Source of the DNA: an uncultured Duodenibacillus sp.
GTDB taxonomy: Bacteria > Pseudomonadota > Gammaproteobacteria > Burkholderiales > Burkholderiaceae_F
DNA: 64,000 bases
Reading direction: 5' to 3'
Assembly: GCA_944388865.1 (NCBI GenBank)
Contig: CALXKM010000033.1
Span: 98,054-162,053, forward strand
Part shown: positions 17,619-27,023 of the stretch, piece after piece
Position numbering within the stretch: position 1 is the first letter of the stretch
How the letters are laid out: every line of letters starts with the position of its first letter
Translations under genes and position numbers: made by a program
Notes under the pieces: model-generated
The model's database searches: none
Told to the model about the DNA's origin: nothing
What the model saw: only the letters and a program-made list of their open reading frames with translations

Positions 17619-17666
17619 ATACAAAATGTTGTGTATAGTCACGTGACGATTCACAAAATATAGGTT
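17619..17666 (+). promoter_or_regulatory. pair of NrdR boxes upstream of nrdA
   Basis: ATACAAAATGTTGTGT (17619-17634) and TCACAAAATATAGGTT (17651-17666) each resemble the NrdR consensus ACACWATATATWGTGT, matching about 13 and 12 of 16 positions. Their starts are 32 bases apart, three helical turns, which is the usual NrdR spacing. A -10-like TATAGT at 17634-17639 adjoins the first box. NrdR repression of nrdAB when dATP is high is expected; nrdR itself is not in the window. Confidence 0.8.
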
Positions 17667-17673
17667 TCTTGTT

Positions 17674-19449
17674 ATGACCATCAAGATGGACTTCTCTCGA
17701 GACGCGCTCTTTGATGAGCTTGGATTGGTGCGTCTTCGCGAAAGCTACATGCGTCCTGAAGAAAATAGTCCTCAGGAGCGTCTTGCCTTCGTTGCCCAGT
17801 CGTTTGCAAGCGACGATGAGCACGCGCAGCGCATCTATGACTATGCAAGCCGCCAGTGGCTGAGCTTTTCAACGCCCGTGCTTTCGTTCGGGCGCATGAA
17901 GCGCGGGCTTCCCGTGAGCTGCTTTCTGAGCTACATGCACGACAGCGCCGAGGGACTTTTGCAGACGCTCACCGAAGTGAACTGCTTGTCGATGCTCGGA
18001 GGCGGCGTGGGCATTCATCTGGGCATTCGCAGCGCTGATGAAAAAAGCGTCGGCGTCATGCCGCACCTCAAGGTCTACGACGCTGCATGCCTGGCGTATC
18101 GCCAGGGAACGACCAGACGCGGATCCTATGCGGCCTTTTTGTCGATTGATCACCCGGACATTTTGCAGTTCATCGAAATGAGAAAGCCTACGGGCGATCA
18201 GAACATGCGCACCTTGAATCTGCATCACGGCATCAACGTCACCGATGCGTTCATGCGCAAGATTGAGCAAAGCATGCTCGATCGCGATGCCGACGATTCC
18301 TGGCCGCTCATTGATCCGCACTCGGGCAAAGTCGTTGAGACGGCAAGCGCCAGAGACATCTGGCAGCGCATTCTGGAGCTTCGCATGCAGACGGGAGAGC
18401 CGTATCTGGTCTTTACGGATACGGCAAGCCGTGCGCTGCCTTCTTGGCTTAAGGCGCAGGGGCTCAAAATCAACGGCTCGAACCTGTGCACGGAAATCTT
18501 TCTGCCGACCAACGAAGACCGCACGGCGGTGTGCTGCCTAAGTTCGGTCAATCTCGAGCACTATGACGAGTGGAAGAGCGAGCCGCGTTTTATCGACGAC
18601 GTCATGGAATTTCTGGACAATGTATTGCAGTATTTCATTGACCATGCGCCCGAGACCATCATTCGCGCCCGCCGTTCGGCCGAGCGCGAGCGCTCCGTCG
18701 GTTTGGGCGCCATGGGGCTGCATGCCTACTTCCAGAAAAAGGGCATTCCTTTTGACTGCGCGCTGGCCAAATCAATCAACAAGCAGATTTTTGCGCACAT
18801 TCAAAAATGCTGCGCTGCGACCGATGCGAGGCTGTGCGCTCTGAGGGGACCGTGCCCGGACGCCAAGGCTGACGGCATTGAGCGTCGGTTTTCTCACTGG
18901 ATGGCTGTTGCGCCCAATGCTTCCTCAAGCCTGATTTGCGGCAACACCAGTCCTTCAATTGAGCCGCGGCGCGCCAACGTATACCGACAAGACACGATCT
19001 CGGGCGCGCATATTGTGAAAAACCGCTTCCTTGTCGAAGTGCTCGAAAAGCTCGGCATGAATACCGATGAAGTCTGGGCCGACATCATCGCGCATGACGG
19101 CAGCGTGCAGCACCTGGAGGCAATTCCCAGACAAACGCGCGACGTCTTTAAGACCGCCCAGGAACTCGATCAGCGCTGGATCATCGAGCTTGCCGCCGAT
19201 CGACAGCAGTTCATCGACCAGGGACAATCGGTCAATCTCTTTTTCCCTGCCGACGTCTCGATTGCTTATCTGCATGCCTGTCATTTCCTGGCCTGGAAGA
19301 AAGGCTTGAAGTCGCTTTACTACTGCCGTAGCGACAAGCTGCGCAAAGCCGATCGCGTCGGCGTAGCCCTTGAGAGACACCGCATTGAGGAAGACATCAA
19401 CATGCGCGAGGTGCTCGAAGACAGCACCTGTCTGGCCTGCGAAGGCTGA
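17674..19449 (+). CDS. nrdA: class I ribonucleoside-diphosphate reductase, alpha subunit, short form without ATP cone
   Basis: Reduces ribonucleotides to deoxyribonucleotides using a radical delivered by NrdB. Active-site residues are present: C83 (in SCFLS) and C287 form the redox pair, N270-C272-E274 carry the thiyl chemistry, the YYC segment near the C-terminus carries radical transfer, and C586-x2-C589 is the swinging tail pair. At 591 aa it is much shorter than E. coli NrdA (761). The barrel begins almost at once, so the N-terminal ATP-cone activity domain is absent. nrdB begins 27 bases after its stop. The ribosome site is poor, and the second NrdR box lies immediately upstream. Confidence 0.93.
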   Translation: MTIKMDFSRDALFDELGLVRLRESYMRPEENSPQERLAFVAQSFASDDEHAQRIYDYASRQWLSFSTPVLSFGRMKRGLPVSCFLSYMHDSAEGLLQTLTEVNCLSMLGGGVGIHLGIRSADEKSVGVMPHLKVYDAACLAYRQGTTRRGSYAAFLSIDHPDILQFIEMRKPTGDQNMRTLNLHHGINVTDAFMRKIEQSMLDRDADDSWPLIDPHSGKVVETASARDIWQRILELRMQTGEPYLVFTDTASRALPSWLKAQGLKINGSNLCTEIFLPTNEDRTAVCCLSSVNLEHYDEWKSEPRFIDDVMEFLDNVLQYFIDHAPETIIRARRSAERERSVGLGAMGLHAYFQKKGIPFDCALAKSINKQIFAHIQKCCAATDARLCALRGPCPDAKADGIERRFSHWMAVAPNASSSLICGNTSPSIEPRRANVYRQDTISGAHIVKNRFLVEVLEKLGMNTDEVWADIIAHDGSVQHLEAIPRQTRDVFKTAQELDQRWIIELAADRQQFIDQGQSVNLFFPADVSIAYLHACHFLAWKKGLKSLYYCRSDKLRKADRVGVALERHRIEEDINMREVLEDSTCLACEG

Positions 19450-19476
19450 TTGCCGCAATTCTGGAGAAAGTTTTTT

Positions 19477-20496
19477 ATGAGCAACGCAAAGGACAAAACG
19501 CTGCTGACGCAAACGCGCGACTACTACAAGCCTTTTGCATACCCTTGGGCTTATGAGGCCTTCATGCAAAGCGAGCAGATGCATTGGCTGTGGACCGAGG
19601 TGCCGATGGTCGAAGACGTCAAGGACTGGCGCAATCGGCTCACCGAATCAGAGCGGGATTTCCTTACCAAGGTTTTCCGTTTTTTCACGCAGGGCGACAT
19701 TGATGTGAGCGCTGCCTACGTCTACACCTATCTGCCGGCGTTTCCGCAGCCGGAGGTGCGCATGATGCTCTCGAGCTTTGCCGCGCGTGAGGCCGTGCAC
19801 ATTGCTGCCTATTCGCACCTCATCGAAACGCTGGGCATGCCCGAGGCGATCTACAACGAGTTTTTGCAGTATCAGGCCATGGCCGACAAGCATGAATACT
19901 TCCATGGCTTAAGACTCAACGACAATGAGAGCATTGCGGCAAAGATGGCGGCTTTTTCGGGCTTTACGGAGGGTATGCAGCTTTTTTCGAGCTTCGTGAT
20001 GCTGCTTAACTTCACCCGCAACGGCACGATGCGCGGCATGGGGCAGATCATTGCCTGGTCGATCAACGATGAGACGCTGCACACGGAATCCATGATCAAG
20101 CTTTTCCGAGAGTACATTGCGCAAAACAGCGATCTTTGGACCGATGCGCTCAAGCGCGAGATCTACACCATTGCCGAGAAGATGGTGGAACTCGAAGACC
20201 GCTTCATTGAGCTTGCCTTCGGCGTGCACGAGATGCAAAAGCTTTCGCCCGACGACGTAAAGTCATACATCCGCTACATCGCCGATCGAAGGCTCACGGC
20301 AATGGGAATGAAGGCGATTTTCGGCGTTGCTAAAAATCCGCTTCCCTGGGTTGATGCGATGCTGGGCGTGACGCACACGAACTTTTTTGAAAACCGCGTT
20401 GTGGACTACGCCAAGGGCGCTTTAAGCGGCGATTGGGCCGATGTCTGGGGGCGTGCATCGGACGATTTTGCCCTTACGCCGCCAAAGGCGCAGTAG
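19477..20496 (+). CDS. nrdB: ribonucleoside-diphosphate reductase, beta subunit
   Basis: Di-iron tyrosyl-radical subunit partnering NrdA. The ferritin-like fold shows E105-x2-H108 and the radical tyrosine Y112 (EAVHIAAY), E165, and E199-x2-H202 (NDETLHTE), with an acidic first ligand in GDIDVS (74-76). The 339-aa length is normal, and there is no N-terminal ATP cone here either. The ATG at 19477 follows GGAGAAAG; the longer frame from 19450 just extends to the nrdA stop. It forms a two-gene operon with nrdA and is convergent with tsaD. Confidence 0.95.
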   Translation: MSNAKDKTLLTQTRDYYKPFAYPWAYEAFMQSEQMHWLWTEVPMVEDVKDWRNRLTESERDFLTKVFRFFTQGDIDVSAAYVYTYLPAFPQPEVRMMLSSFAAREAVHIAAYSHLIETLGMPEAIYNEFLQYQAMADKHEYFHGLRLNDNESIAAKMAAFSGFTEGMQLFSSFVMLLNFTRNGTMRGMGQIIAWSINDETLHTESMIKLFREYIAQNSDLWTDALKREIYTIAEKMVELEDRFIELAFGVHEMQKLSPDDVKSYIRYIADRRLTAMGMKAIFGVAKNPLPWVDAMLGVTHTNFFENRVVDYAKGALSGDWADVWGRASDDFALTPPKAQ

Positions 20497-20577
20497 CTCT
20501 GCGCGCTGCGTGCACCAGAGATTCGAGCAGGCTCGTGCACTTCAAGAGGCAAACTCAAGCGCCTTCGCTTTGCCCGA

Positions 20578-21654
20578 TTAATGGTTTCGATGAGCCTGAC
20601 GCGGATCGACGGCGTCAGGCGCCGCAGCCTGAGAAAGCGTCCAGCGGGGCTTGGCCGAAAAGCTCCAGCGCTTTTTGGCTGCTTCAAACTCTGCCGGAGA
20701 CATTTGCATGAGCCTCGTCATGCCGGCAACGGCAATCATCGCGCCGTTGTCAGTGCAAAGGGCCATGGGCGGAAAGAATACTTCTGCCCGTCGTCTGCGG
20801 CAGGCTTCGATGAGAGCAGCGCGCAGCTGCTTGTTGGCCGAGACGCCGCCGGCGACGACAACGCGCTTGATGCCTGTTGTTTTGATGGCTTTAATTGTCT
20901 TTGCAACGAGGACGTCGACGACAGCGTCAACAAAGCCTCGGGCAAGATTGCATCTGAAAGCGTGATCGGTTTTGTCCGCAGCATTGTTGACTGCCGTGAG
21001 CACAGCCGTCTTTAATCCCGAAAAGCTCATGTCGAGGTTGGGTGAGTGCAGCATGGGGCGTGGAAGCTCTACGGCGCCCGGCGTTCCTTCTTCAGCGAGT
21101 CGGCTGACGGCGGGACCCCCCGGGTAGCACTCGCCCAGAAGCTGAGCTGTTTTGTCAAACGCTTCTCCTGCGGCATCGTCAAGCGTTTCGCCAAGCAGCT
21201 CGTATTTGCCGAAAGCCTCCACTTTCATGAACTGCGTGTGTCCGCCGCTCACTAAAAGCGCAATAAAGGGAAATTCAGGAGCAGGGTCTGCCAGCCGTGC
21301 GGAAAGCAGGTGCCCTTCAAGGTGATGCACTCCGACGACGGGAATGTTGAGCGCGTAGCCTATGGCATGGGCAACAGAGGCGCCCACGAGAAGTGCGCCG
21401 GCAAGGCCGGGGCCTTCCGTGACGGCGATTGCATTGATGTCTTTTTTGGCAACGCCTGCTTTTTCAAGAACCTGATCGGCAAGAACCAGCACGCGGCGAA
21501 TATGATCGCGGCTGGCAAGTTCGGGCACCACGCCGCCGTAGGCGCGGTGCATGTCAATCTGGGTGTGAATGGCGTGCGCAAGAAGCCCCTTTTCGCTGTC
21601 GATCAGGGCTACTCCCGTTTCGTCGCACGAACTCTCAATGCCAAGGACTTTCAT
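20578..21654 (-). CDS. tsaD: tRNA N6-adenosine threonylcarbamoyltransferase (TsaD)
   Basis: Transfers the threonylcarbamoyl group to A37 of ANN-reading tRNAs, together with TsaB and TsaE. The ASKHA-fold protein has the N-terminal [10 protein letters not shown], metal ligands H111 and H115 (HHLEGH), the LVSGGHTQ loop, and the late [12 protein letters not shown] block. It is 358 aa, about 15 longer than E. coli TsaD. The extra tail is partly encoded by a perfect 9-base inverted repeat (20594-20602 with 20612-20620, GCCTGACGC/GCGTCAGGC), which may serve as a transcription-end structure between the convergent nrdB and tsaD. Confidence 0.95.
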   Translation of the reverse strand: MKVLGIESSCDETGVALIDSEKGLLAHAIHTQIDMHRAYGGVVPELASRDHIRRVLVLADQVLEKAGVAKKDINAIAVTEGPGLAGALLVGASVAHAIGYALNIPVVGVHHLEGHLLSARLADPAPEFPFIALLVSGGHTQFMKVEAFGKYELLGETLDDAAGEAFDKTAQLLGECYPGGPAVSRLAEEGTPGAVELPRPMLHSPNLDMSFSGLKTAVLTAVNNAADKTDHAFRCNLARGFVDAVVDVLVAKTIKAIKTTGIKRVVVAGGVSANKQLRAALIEACRRRRAEVFFPPMALCTDNGAMIAVAGMTRLMQMSPAEFEAAKKRWSFSAKPRWTLSQAAAPDAVDPRQAHRNH

Positions 21655-21698
21655 TGAAAAAAGCTAAAAAAACATCAAAGGCTCGAATTTTAGCCTGC

Positions 21699-22250
21699 CT
21701 ACCTTCTGGGCGGCGGAGGCGGTCTTAAGCCGGGGCCGGGCCTCGGCGGAGGCGGTCGGAAACCGGGAGCAGGCCTCGGCGGAGGCGGCGGTCCCCATAG
21801 AGGGCCGTAAAAGCCTGGACCCATCATCCAGAACATGTCGTAGTCCATGCTGCGAAGTTCGAGTTCCGTTCGCAGCTGAGCTTCTCGGATCTTGGCTCGC
21901 ATCAGCGCGTTTTGCAAGTCTTTTTCGAGGTCAGGGGCGCCGCTCGGTCTGTCGAATTTGAGTACATAGCTCATTGAATCGCCGCAGAGGATGATTGGAT
22001 TGGGCGAAGAGACGCTCGCGCCCGAGGGCCACTTGTAGGTGACGCCCATGATTCTTGCGCAACCGTCAATGTCGCGGGTGCTGTCGAGGGCGTCATTGGA
22101 AAACTGTACGGAAACGGGCGTGATGCCATAGACGCGGCCGTCAGCCGTGGTGACAGTTGCGCCTTCAATGTCGCTGGTGAATGTGACGGTCGTCGTGCAG
22201 CCGCAAAGCAGGGCGCCGACGGCGGCAAGTGCAAAAAGCTGACTGCGCAT
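21699..22250 (-). CDS. predicted lipoprotein with PEGA-like domain and proline-rich tail
   Basis: A 183-aa secreted protein. The N-terminus is a lipoprotein signal with the cleavage box LLCGC (Cys at about 18), so it should be anchored in the outer or inner membrane. Residues 30-55 (GATVTTADGRVYGITPVSV) resemble a PEGA surface domain, then there is a charged helical stretch, and the last 35 residues are Pro/Gly/Arg repeats of PPPPRPGPG type encoded by GGCGGAGG-like DNA repeats. A GAGGAACC ribosome site precedes the ATG. It lies upstream of tsaD on the same strand. Function is unknown. Confidence 0.75.
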   Translation of the reverse strand: MRSQLFALAAVGALLCGCTTTVTFTSDIEGATVTTADGRVYGITPVSVQFSNDALDSTRDIDGCARIMGVTYKWPSGASVSSPNPIILCGDSMSYVLKFDRPSGAPDLEKDLQNALMRAKIREAQLRTELELRSMDYDMFWMMGPGFYGPLWGPPPPPRPAPGFRPPPPRPGPGLRPPPPPRR

Positions 22251-22427
22251 GACAGGTTCCTCAAAAGACTGAAGTCCGGGACTTCTTTTGTTGATTCTAC
22301 AGCCGCAAAAGCGACTCGATGAGAAAGCGGGCAGCCGTTTTTTTATTGTTCGGACAGCGCCTTCGGATGCGCTTTGCGGCGTAACATGCGCAAGTGCGCA
22401 TGGTCAAATTTCTTTTGTTGGTGCGTC

Positions 22428-23363
22428 ATGCTTTCTTATCGCAATCTATCAGTTCGTCAAGCAACGCTCATTGGCCTTTTTGCGCCTGTCTGCTGGGGTA
22501 TGAGCGTGAGCCTTGTGCGCGGCATTGCCGAAGGCTTCGGCATGGCGCAGGGCCAGTTTTTGCTTTATTGCGTTGCCACGGTCTGCGTTTATCTGATCGT
22601 TCGCTTTCCAAACTTCAAGAAAATGGATCGCCGATACCTTTGGATCGGCATTCCGACGGCCAATCTCAGTTCGCTCTCGTTTTGTCTGGCGATTTTCACA
22701 TCAAGCGGAGGCGCCCAGACCATGGAAGTCGGCATGGTCAATTACCTGTGGCCGTCGCTTACTATTCTTTTTGCCGTGCTTTTCAATAAAGTGCGCACTC
22801 GCTGGTGGCTCTATCCTGGACTTGTCGTGGCGTTTGCCGGAATCGTGATGATTCTGAGCGGCGACAAAGGATTTTCTTTGGCTGAGTTTGCCGGCCGGTT
22901 TGCTCAAAACCCGATTTCATACATTTTTGCTTTGACGGCAGCTGTGACTTGGGCTGGGTATTCGAGCATGACCCGTGCTTGGGGAGGGACGAGCAATCCA
23001 ACCACGATAATTTTTTTGATTGATACGGCAATTTTCGGCCTCTTCTGGCTTTTGGGAATTGGCTCGGTGCCGGTTGCAGCCAGTGCGCATGGTTTGATGA
23101 GCGTTGTTTTCGGGGGCTTTGCCGTGGGCGTGGCATATGCTGCATGGACGCTCGGGATGAGCCGCGGCAGCATCACCATACTGGCGGCGGCTTCGTACTT
23201 CACGCCGGTGCTGTCCTGCTTGTTTGCAACATTTTGGATTGATGCACAGCTCGATTCCGGTTTTTGGTCCGGCGTGGCGCTGGTTGTGGCCGGCTCTCTT
23301 TTGTGCTGGGATGCAACCGGACGCGGCATGAAGGCAAAACAACGTCATGAAAAGACCGCTTGA
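22428..23363 (+). CDS. EamA/DMT-family exporter, YddG-like
   Basis: An inner-membrane drug/metabolite transporter of 311 aa with about ten hydrophobic segments in two EamA repeats. The sequence style (GLFAPVCWGMSVSLVRGIAE at the start, MVNYLWPSLTILFAVLF in repeat one and ASYFTPVLSCLFA in repeat two) matches the YddG group, which exports aromatic amino acids and methyl viologen in enterics. The substrate here is inferred. The ATG at 22428 was chosen because the first helix starts there; the preceding frame has no helix. No good ribosome site is visible. It is divergent from the lipoprotein gene. Confidence 0.85.
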   Translation: MLSYRNLSVRQATLIGLFAPVCWGMSVSLVRGIAEGFGMAQGQFLLYCVATVCVYLIVRFPNFKKMDRRYLWIGIPTANLSSLSFCLAIFTSSGGAQTMEVGMVNYLWPSLTILFAVLFNKVRTRWWLYPGLVVAFAGIVMILSGDKGFSLAEFAGRFAQNPISYIFALTAAVTWAGYSSMTRAWGGTSNPTTIIFLIDTAIFGLFWLLGIGSVPVAASAHGLMSVVFGGFAVGVAYAAWTLGMSRGSITILAAASYFTPVLSCLFATFWIDAQLDSGFWSGVALVVAGSLLCWDATGRGMKAKQRHEKTA

Positions 23364-23509
23364 AGGAGCGCTACTTTTGTACGTTGTATGCCAATCGCTG
23401 AAGACTTTAGTTTTTTCGAACCATCGAATTTTCCTTGCACCTTCTCGTTTCTAGGGTGTTTGGCCTAGGCTGACTTTTTGTTGCTGTGGCATACTGCAAA
23501 TACTGTGCT

Positions 23510-23530
23510 CTGCCCAATGGCTTCGGGCAG
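23510..23530 (+). promoter_or_regulatory. hairpin in the leuC leader region
   Basis: CTGCCC pairs with GGGCAG around a 9-base loop, 66 bases before the leuC start. No Leu-rich leader peptide was found upstream, so classical leu attenuation is not supported. The hairpin could still affect the leuC transcript. Confidence 0.3.
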
Positions 23531-23596
23531 AAAGTGCAGATAGAGCATTAAAAAAGAAGCCCGATTCGAATAACAAACATATTTGGAACAAACCCC

Positions 23597-25018
23597 ATGT
23601 CTAAGACTCTCTACGACAAACTCTGGGATGAGCACGTGGTCCAGGCCGAGGAAGACGGCACCACAACGCTTTACATTGACCGTCACCTGATTCACGAGGT
23701 GACGAGCCCGCAGGCGTTTGAGGGGCTCAGACTAGCCGGCCGCAAGCCCTGGCGCATCACTTCCGTGGTGGCTACGGCCGACCACAACACTCCCACTACC
23801 GGCTGGGAAAAAGGCATGGACGGCATAACCGATCCGATTGCCCGTCTGCAGGTGGAGACGCTCAACAAAAACATCGCCGAATTTGGCTGCGCAGCCTATT
23901 TCCCGTTTATGAGCAAGGGGCAGGGCGTGATCCACGTCATGGGCCCCGAAGAAGGCGCAACGCTGCCCGGCATGACGGTGGTTTGCGGCGACAGCCATAC
24001 CTCCACGCACGGCGCATGCGCCGCGCTTGCTTTCGGCATCGGCACCTCTGAAGTCGAGCATGTGCTTGCTACGCAGACGCTGCTGACCAAAAAGAATAAG
24101 AACATGCTCGTCAAGGTTGAGGGCAAGCTTGCTGCCGGCGTGACCGGCAAGGATATTGCACTTGCCGTGATCGGCAAGATCGGCACGGCCGGAGGCACGG
24201 GCTGCACGATTGAGTTTGCGGGCTCTGCGGTTCGCGAACTGTCGATGGAAGGCCGCATGACGCTGTGCAATATGGCCATTGAAGCCGGTGCTCGTTCCGG
24301 TCTTGTGGCTGTAGACGAAAAGACGATCGAATACATGCGCGGCCGCCCGCTGGCTCCTAAGGGCGCAGATTGGGATAAGGCCGTTGAGTACTGGAAGACG
24401 CTCGTCAGCGACCCGGATGCGCACTACGACGTCGTCGTCGAACTCAATGCCGCCGAGATCATTCCGATGGTGACCTGGGGAACGTCTCCTGAAATGGTGA
24501 CGAACATTGAGGGCACGGTGCCTGATCCCGAAAAGCAGCTTGATCCGGTCAAGCGCGAAGGCTGGGAAAGAGCACTTCGCTACATGGGACTTGAGCCAGG
24601 CACGAAGATGACCGACATCAAGCCCTCGCATGTCTTTATCGGCTCGTGCACCAATTCGCGCATTGAAGATCTGCGCATGGCCGCCTACGTCGTCAAGAAG
24701 CTCGGCCGCAAAGTTGCGCCGACGATTGCTCAGGCTCTCGTCGTTCCTGGTTCCGGCCTTGTGAAGCAGCAGGCAGAATCCGAGGGACTCGACAAGATCT
24801 TTACGGCTGCTGGCTTTGAGTGGAGAGAGCCTGGCTGCTCGATGTGTCTTGCAATGAATGCCGACCGCATTGGTCCGGGAGACCGCTGTGCGTCGACATC
24901 AAACCGCAACTTTGAAGGACGTCAGGGCAAGGGCGGCCGTACGCATTTGGTGAGCCCCGCAATGGCTGCGGCTGCCGCTGTGGAAGGACACTTTGTGGAT
25001 GTCCGCAAGCTTTTTTAA
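23597..25018 (+). CDS. leuC: 3-isopropylmalate dehydratase, large subunit
   Basis: Aconitase-family [4Fe-4S] enzyme that, with LeuD, isomerises 2-isopropylmalate to 3-isopropylmalate in leucine synthesis. The 473-aa protein shows the substrate loop [11 protein letters not shown] near 132-142 and the cluster cysteines in FIGSCTNSR and CSMCLAMN. Length is standard. The ATG at 23597 begins [13 protein letters not shown], the usual LeuC start. It is the first gene of leuC-leuD-leuB, with asd following, the normal betaproteobacterial order. Confidence 0.97.
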   Translation: MSKTLYDKLWDEHVVQAEEDGTTTLYIDRHLIHEVTSPQAFEGLRLAGRKPWRITSVVATADHNTPTTGWEKGMDGITDPIARLQVETLNKNIAEFGCAAYFPFMSKGQGVIHVMGPEEGATLPGMTVVCGDSHTSTHGACAALAFGIGTSEVEHVLATQTLLTKKNKNMLVKVEGKLAAGVTGKDIALAVIGKIGTAGGTGCTIEFAGSAVRELSMEGRMTLCNMAIEAGARSGLVAVDEKTIEYMRGRPLAPKGADWDKAVEYWKTLVSDPDAHYDVVVELNAAEIIPMVTWGTSPEMVTNIEGTVPDPEKQLDPVKREGWERALRYMGLEPGTKMTDIKPSHVFIGSCTNSRIEDLRMAAYVVKKLGRKVAPTIAQALVVPGSGLVKQQAESEGLDKIFTAAGFEWREPGCSMCLAMNADRIGPGDRCASTSNRNFEGRQGKGGRTHLVSPAMAAAAAVEGHFVDVRKLF

Positions 25019-25054
25019 TTCGGATTGCAAAAGTTAAGTGGGAAGATATTCAAA

Positions 25055-25708
25055 ATGGAAAAATTTACCGTACATACCGGACTTGTGGTTCCTCTTGACC
25101 GCAGCAATGTCGATACTGATGCGATCATCCCCAAGCAGTTCTTGAAGTCCATCTACCGCACGGGCTACGGTCCCAATGCGTTTGATGAATGGCGCTACCT
25201 CGATAAGGGCGAGCCTGGCATGGACAACTCCAAGCGCCCCATCAACCCGGATTTCGTGTTGAATTTTCCACGCTATCAGGGCGCGACCATCTTGCTCGCC
25301 CGCAAGAATTTCGGCTGCGGCTCTTCGCGCGAACATGCGCCATGGGCATTGATGCAGTACGGTTTTCGAGCCGTGATTGCCCCAAGCTTTGCCGATATTT
25401 TCTACAACAATTCGCTCAAAAACGGATTGCTTCCTGTTGTGCTCCCTGAGCTTGTCATTGATCGTTTGTTTGACGCCTGCAATGCCAATGAGGGCTATAA
25501 GCTCACGGTCGATCTTGACCGTCAGCTTGTGGTTGAACCCGACGGCACTTCGACGCCCTTTGAAGTGGCGGCGTTCCGTCGCTGGGCGCTGATGAACGGC
25601 TACGACGACATCGGCATTACGCTGTCGACGCGTCAGGACAAGATCCGTGCCTTTGAGCAGCAGCGCTTGGCGCAAAAGCCCTGGCTCAATCCGGTGCTTG
25701 AGCAGTGA
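25055..25708 (+). CDS. leuD: 3-isopropylmalate dehydratase, small subunit
   Basis: A 217-aa swivel-domain partner of LeuC. It has the N-terminal [20 protein letters not shown] and the [14 protein letters not shown] loop that contacts substrate, both diagnostic of LeuD. Start ATG 25055 has GGGAAG upstream; an in-frame earlier start at 25025 would be only 6 bases from leuC but adds residues not seen in the family. It is co-transcribed with leuC and leuB. Confidence 0.96.
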   Translation: MEKFTVHTGLVVPLDRSNVDTDAIIPKQFLKSIYRTGYGPNAFDEWRYLDKGEPGMDNSKRPINPDFVLNFPRYQGATILLARKNFGCGSSREHAPWALMQYGFRAVIAPSFADIFYNNSLKNGLLPVVLPELVIDRLFDACNANEGYKLTVDLDRQLVVEPDGTSTPFEVAAFRRWALMNGYDDIGITLSTRQDKIRAFEQQRLAQKPWLNPVLEQ

Positions 25709-25746
25709 GAAAAAAGTTTCAGAAAATTTTTTAAAGAGAAACAGTT

Positions 25747-26823
25747 ATGACGCACAAGATTGCAGTTTTGCCCGGCGACGGCATCGGCACGGAGATCGTT
25801 GATCAGGCCGTTAAGGTGCTCAATGCTCTGGGTGAAGATTTCGAAATGGAATTTGCCGATGTCGGCGGCGTTGCCTATGCGCACCATGGGCATCCGTTGC
25901 CCGAGTCCACTCTCAACTTGGCAAAAGCCGCAGATGCAGTGCTCTTTGGCGCTGTGGGCGACTTCAAGTACGACAATCTGGAGCGCTCTTTGCGCCCGGA
26001 ACAGGCGATTTTGGGTTTGAGAAAAGCTCTTGGGCTTTTTGCCAACCTGCGCCCTGCCAAGTGCTTTGCAGAGCTTACCTCGGCGTCGACGCTGCGCCCT
26101 GAGGTGGTGAGCGGCCTTGATCTTCTCATCGTGCGCGAACTTACTGGAGACATTTATTTCGGCACGCCCCGCGGCCGCCGTACAGCTCCCGACGGACATT
26201 TCCCTGGAGCGCCGGAAGCCTTTGACACGATGCGCTATACGGTGCCTGAGGTCGAGCGAATTGCGCGCGTGGCTTTTGAGGCAGCGCGCAAGCGCAGAAA
26301 TAAGGTGACGAGCGTCGACAAGGCTAACGTTCTTGAAACGAGCCAGTTGTGGCGCGATACAGTCATTGAGGTCGCCAAGGATTATCCCGACGTGACGCTC
26401 GAACACATGTATGTGGACAATGCCGCCATGCAGCTTGTTCGTGCTCCTAAGGCGCTTGACGTTGTGCTCACGGGCAACATTTTCGGCGACATCCTCTCGG
26501 ACGAAGCCTCAATGCTCACGGGCTCCATCGGCATGCTCGCCTCGGCAAGCTTAAACGACAAGAAGCAGGGGCTCTATGAGCCCTCTCACGGTTCGGCTCC
26601 TGACATCGCCGGCAAGAATATTGCCAATCCGCTTGCGACGATTCTCTCGGCGGCGATGATGATTCGCTACAGCTTCGACATGAACGAGCAGGCTGACCGC
26701 ATTGAAGCAGCCGTGCAGAAGGTGCTCTCTGCGGGCGTGCGCACGGGCGACATCATGAGCGAGGGCTGCCGCAAGGTTTCGTGCTCGGAAATGGGCGACG
26801 CTGTTGTGGCCGCGCTCGCTTAA
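25747..26823 (+). CDS. leuB: 3-isopropylmalate dehydrogenase
   Basis: NAD-dependent oxidative decarboxylase giving 2-ketoisocaproate, the third leucine step. The 358-aa protein opens with [13 protein letters not shown]. It has the arginine cluster around [29 protein letters not shown], a YFGTPRGR segment, D/K residues in [10 protein letters not shown], and the NAD-site [14 protein letters not shown] near the C-terminus. The start lies 38 bases after leuD with AAAGAGAAACAG upstream. Confidence 0.97.
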   Translation: MTHKIAVLPGDGIGTEIVDQAVKVLNALGEDFEMEFADVGGVAYAHHGHPLPESTLNLAKAADAVLFGAVGDFKYDNLERSLRPEQAILGLRKALGLFANLRPAKCFAELTSASTLRPEVVSGLDLLIVRELTGDIYFGTPRGRRTAPDGHFPGAPEAFDTMRYTVPEVERIARVAFEAARKRRNKVTSVDKANVLETSQLWRDTVIEVAKDYPDVTLEHMYVDNAAMQLVRAPKALDVVLTGNIFGDILSDEASMLTGSIGMLASASLNDKKQGLYEPSHGSAPDIAGKNIANPLATILSAAMMIRYSFDMNEQADRIEAAVQKVLSAGVRTGDIMSEGCRKVSCSEMGDAVVAALA

Positions 26824-26835
26824 GTCTTTGACGCA

Positions 26836-26860
26836 GGCTTCGGCAGGGCTTGCCGAAGCC
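26836..26860 (+). other. perfect hairpin after leuB
   Basis: GGCTTCGGCA pairs with TGCCGAAGCC (10 of 10) around GGGCT. There is no T-run, so it is more likely a 3'-end stabilising or Rho-associated structure than an intrinsic terminator. It sits in the 200-base gap before asd. Confidence 0.5.
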
Positions 26861-27023
26861 GCAGCCGTCAGCTGGCGTTGTACAGGAGCCCGAAGAGTCG
26901 AGCTCACTGCAAACCGGCTTTTGCGGCTGAATTTAAAAGCCCGCAGCTGGCGCGACAAGCCGGCGCTCAAAAACAAAAGAAAGCAACCAGGTTAACCACT
27001 TCAAAACAGGTGAGGTACTTCCT

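Noticed and set aside
17472-17663. 63-codon plus frame before nrdA
   Set aside because: Covers both NrdR boxes and has no ribosome site or family pattern.
22374-22427. Longer N-terminus for the YddG-like exporter
   Set aside because: The extra 18 residues contain no membrane segment and start the protein before the first EamA helix.
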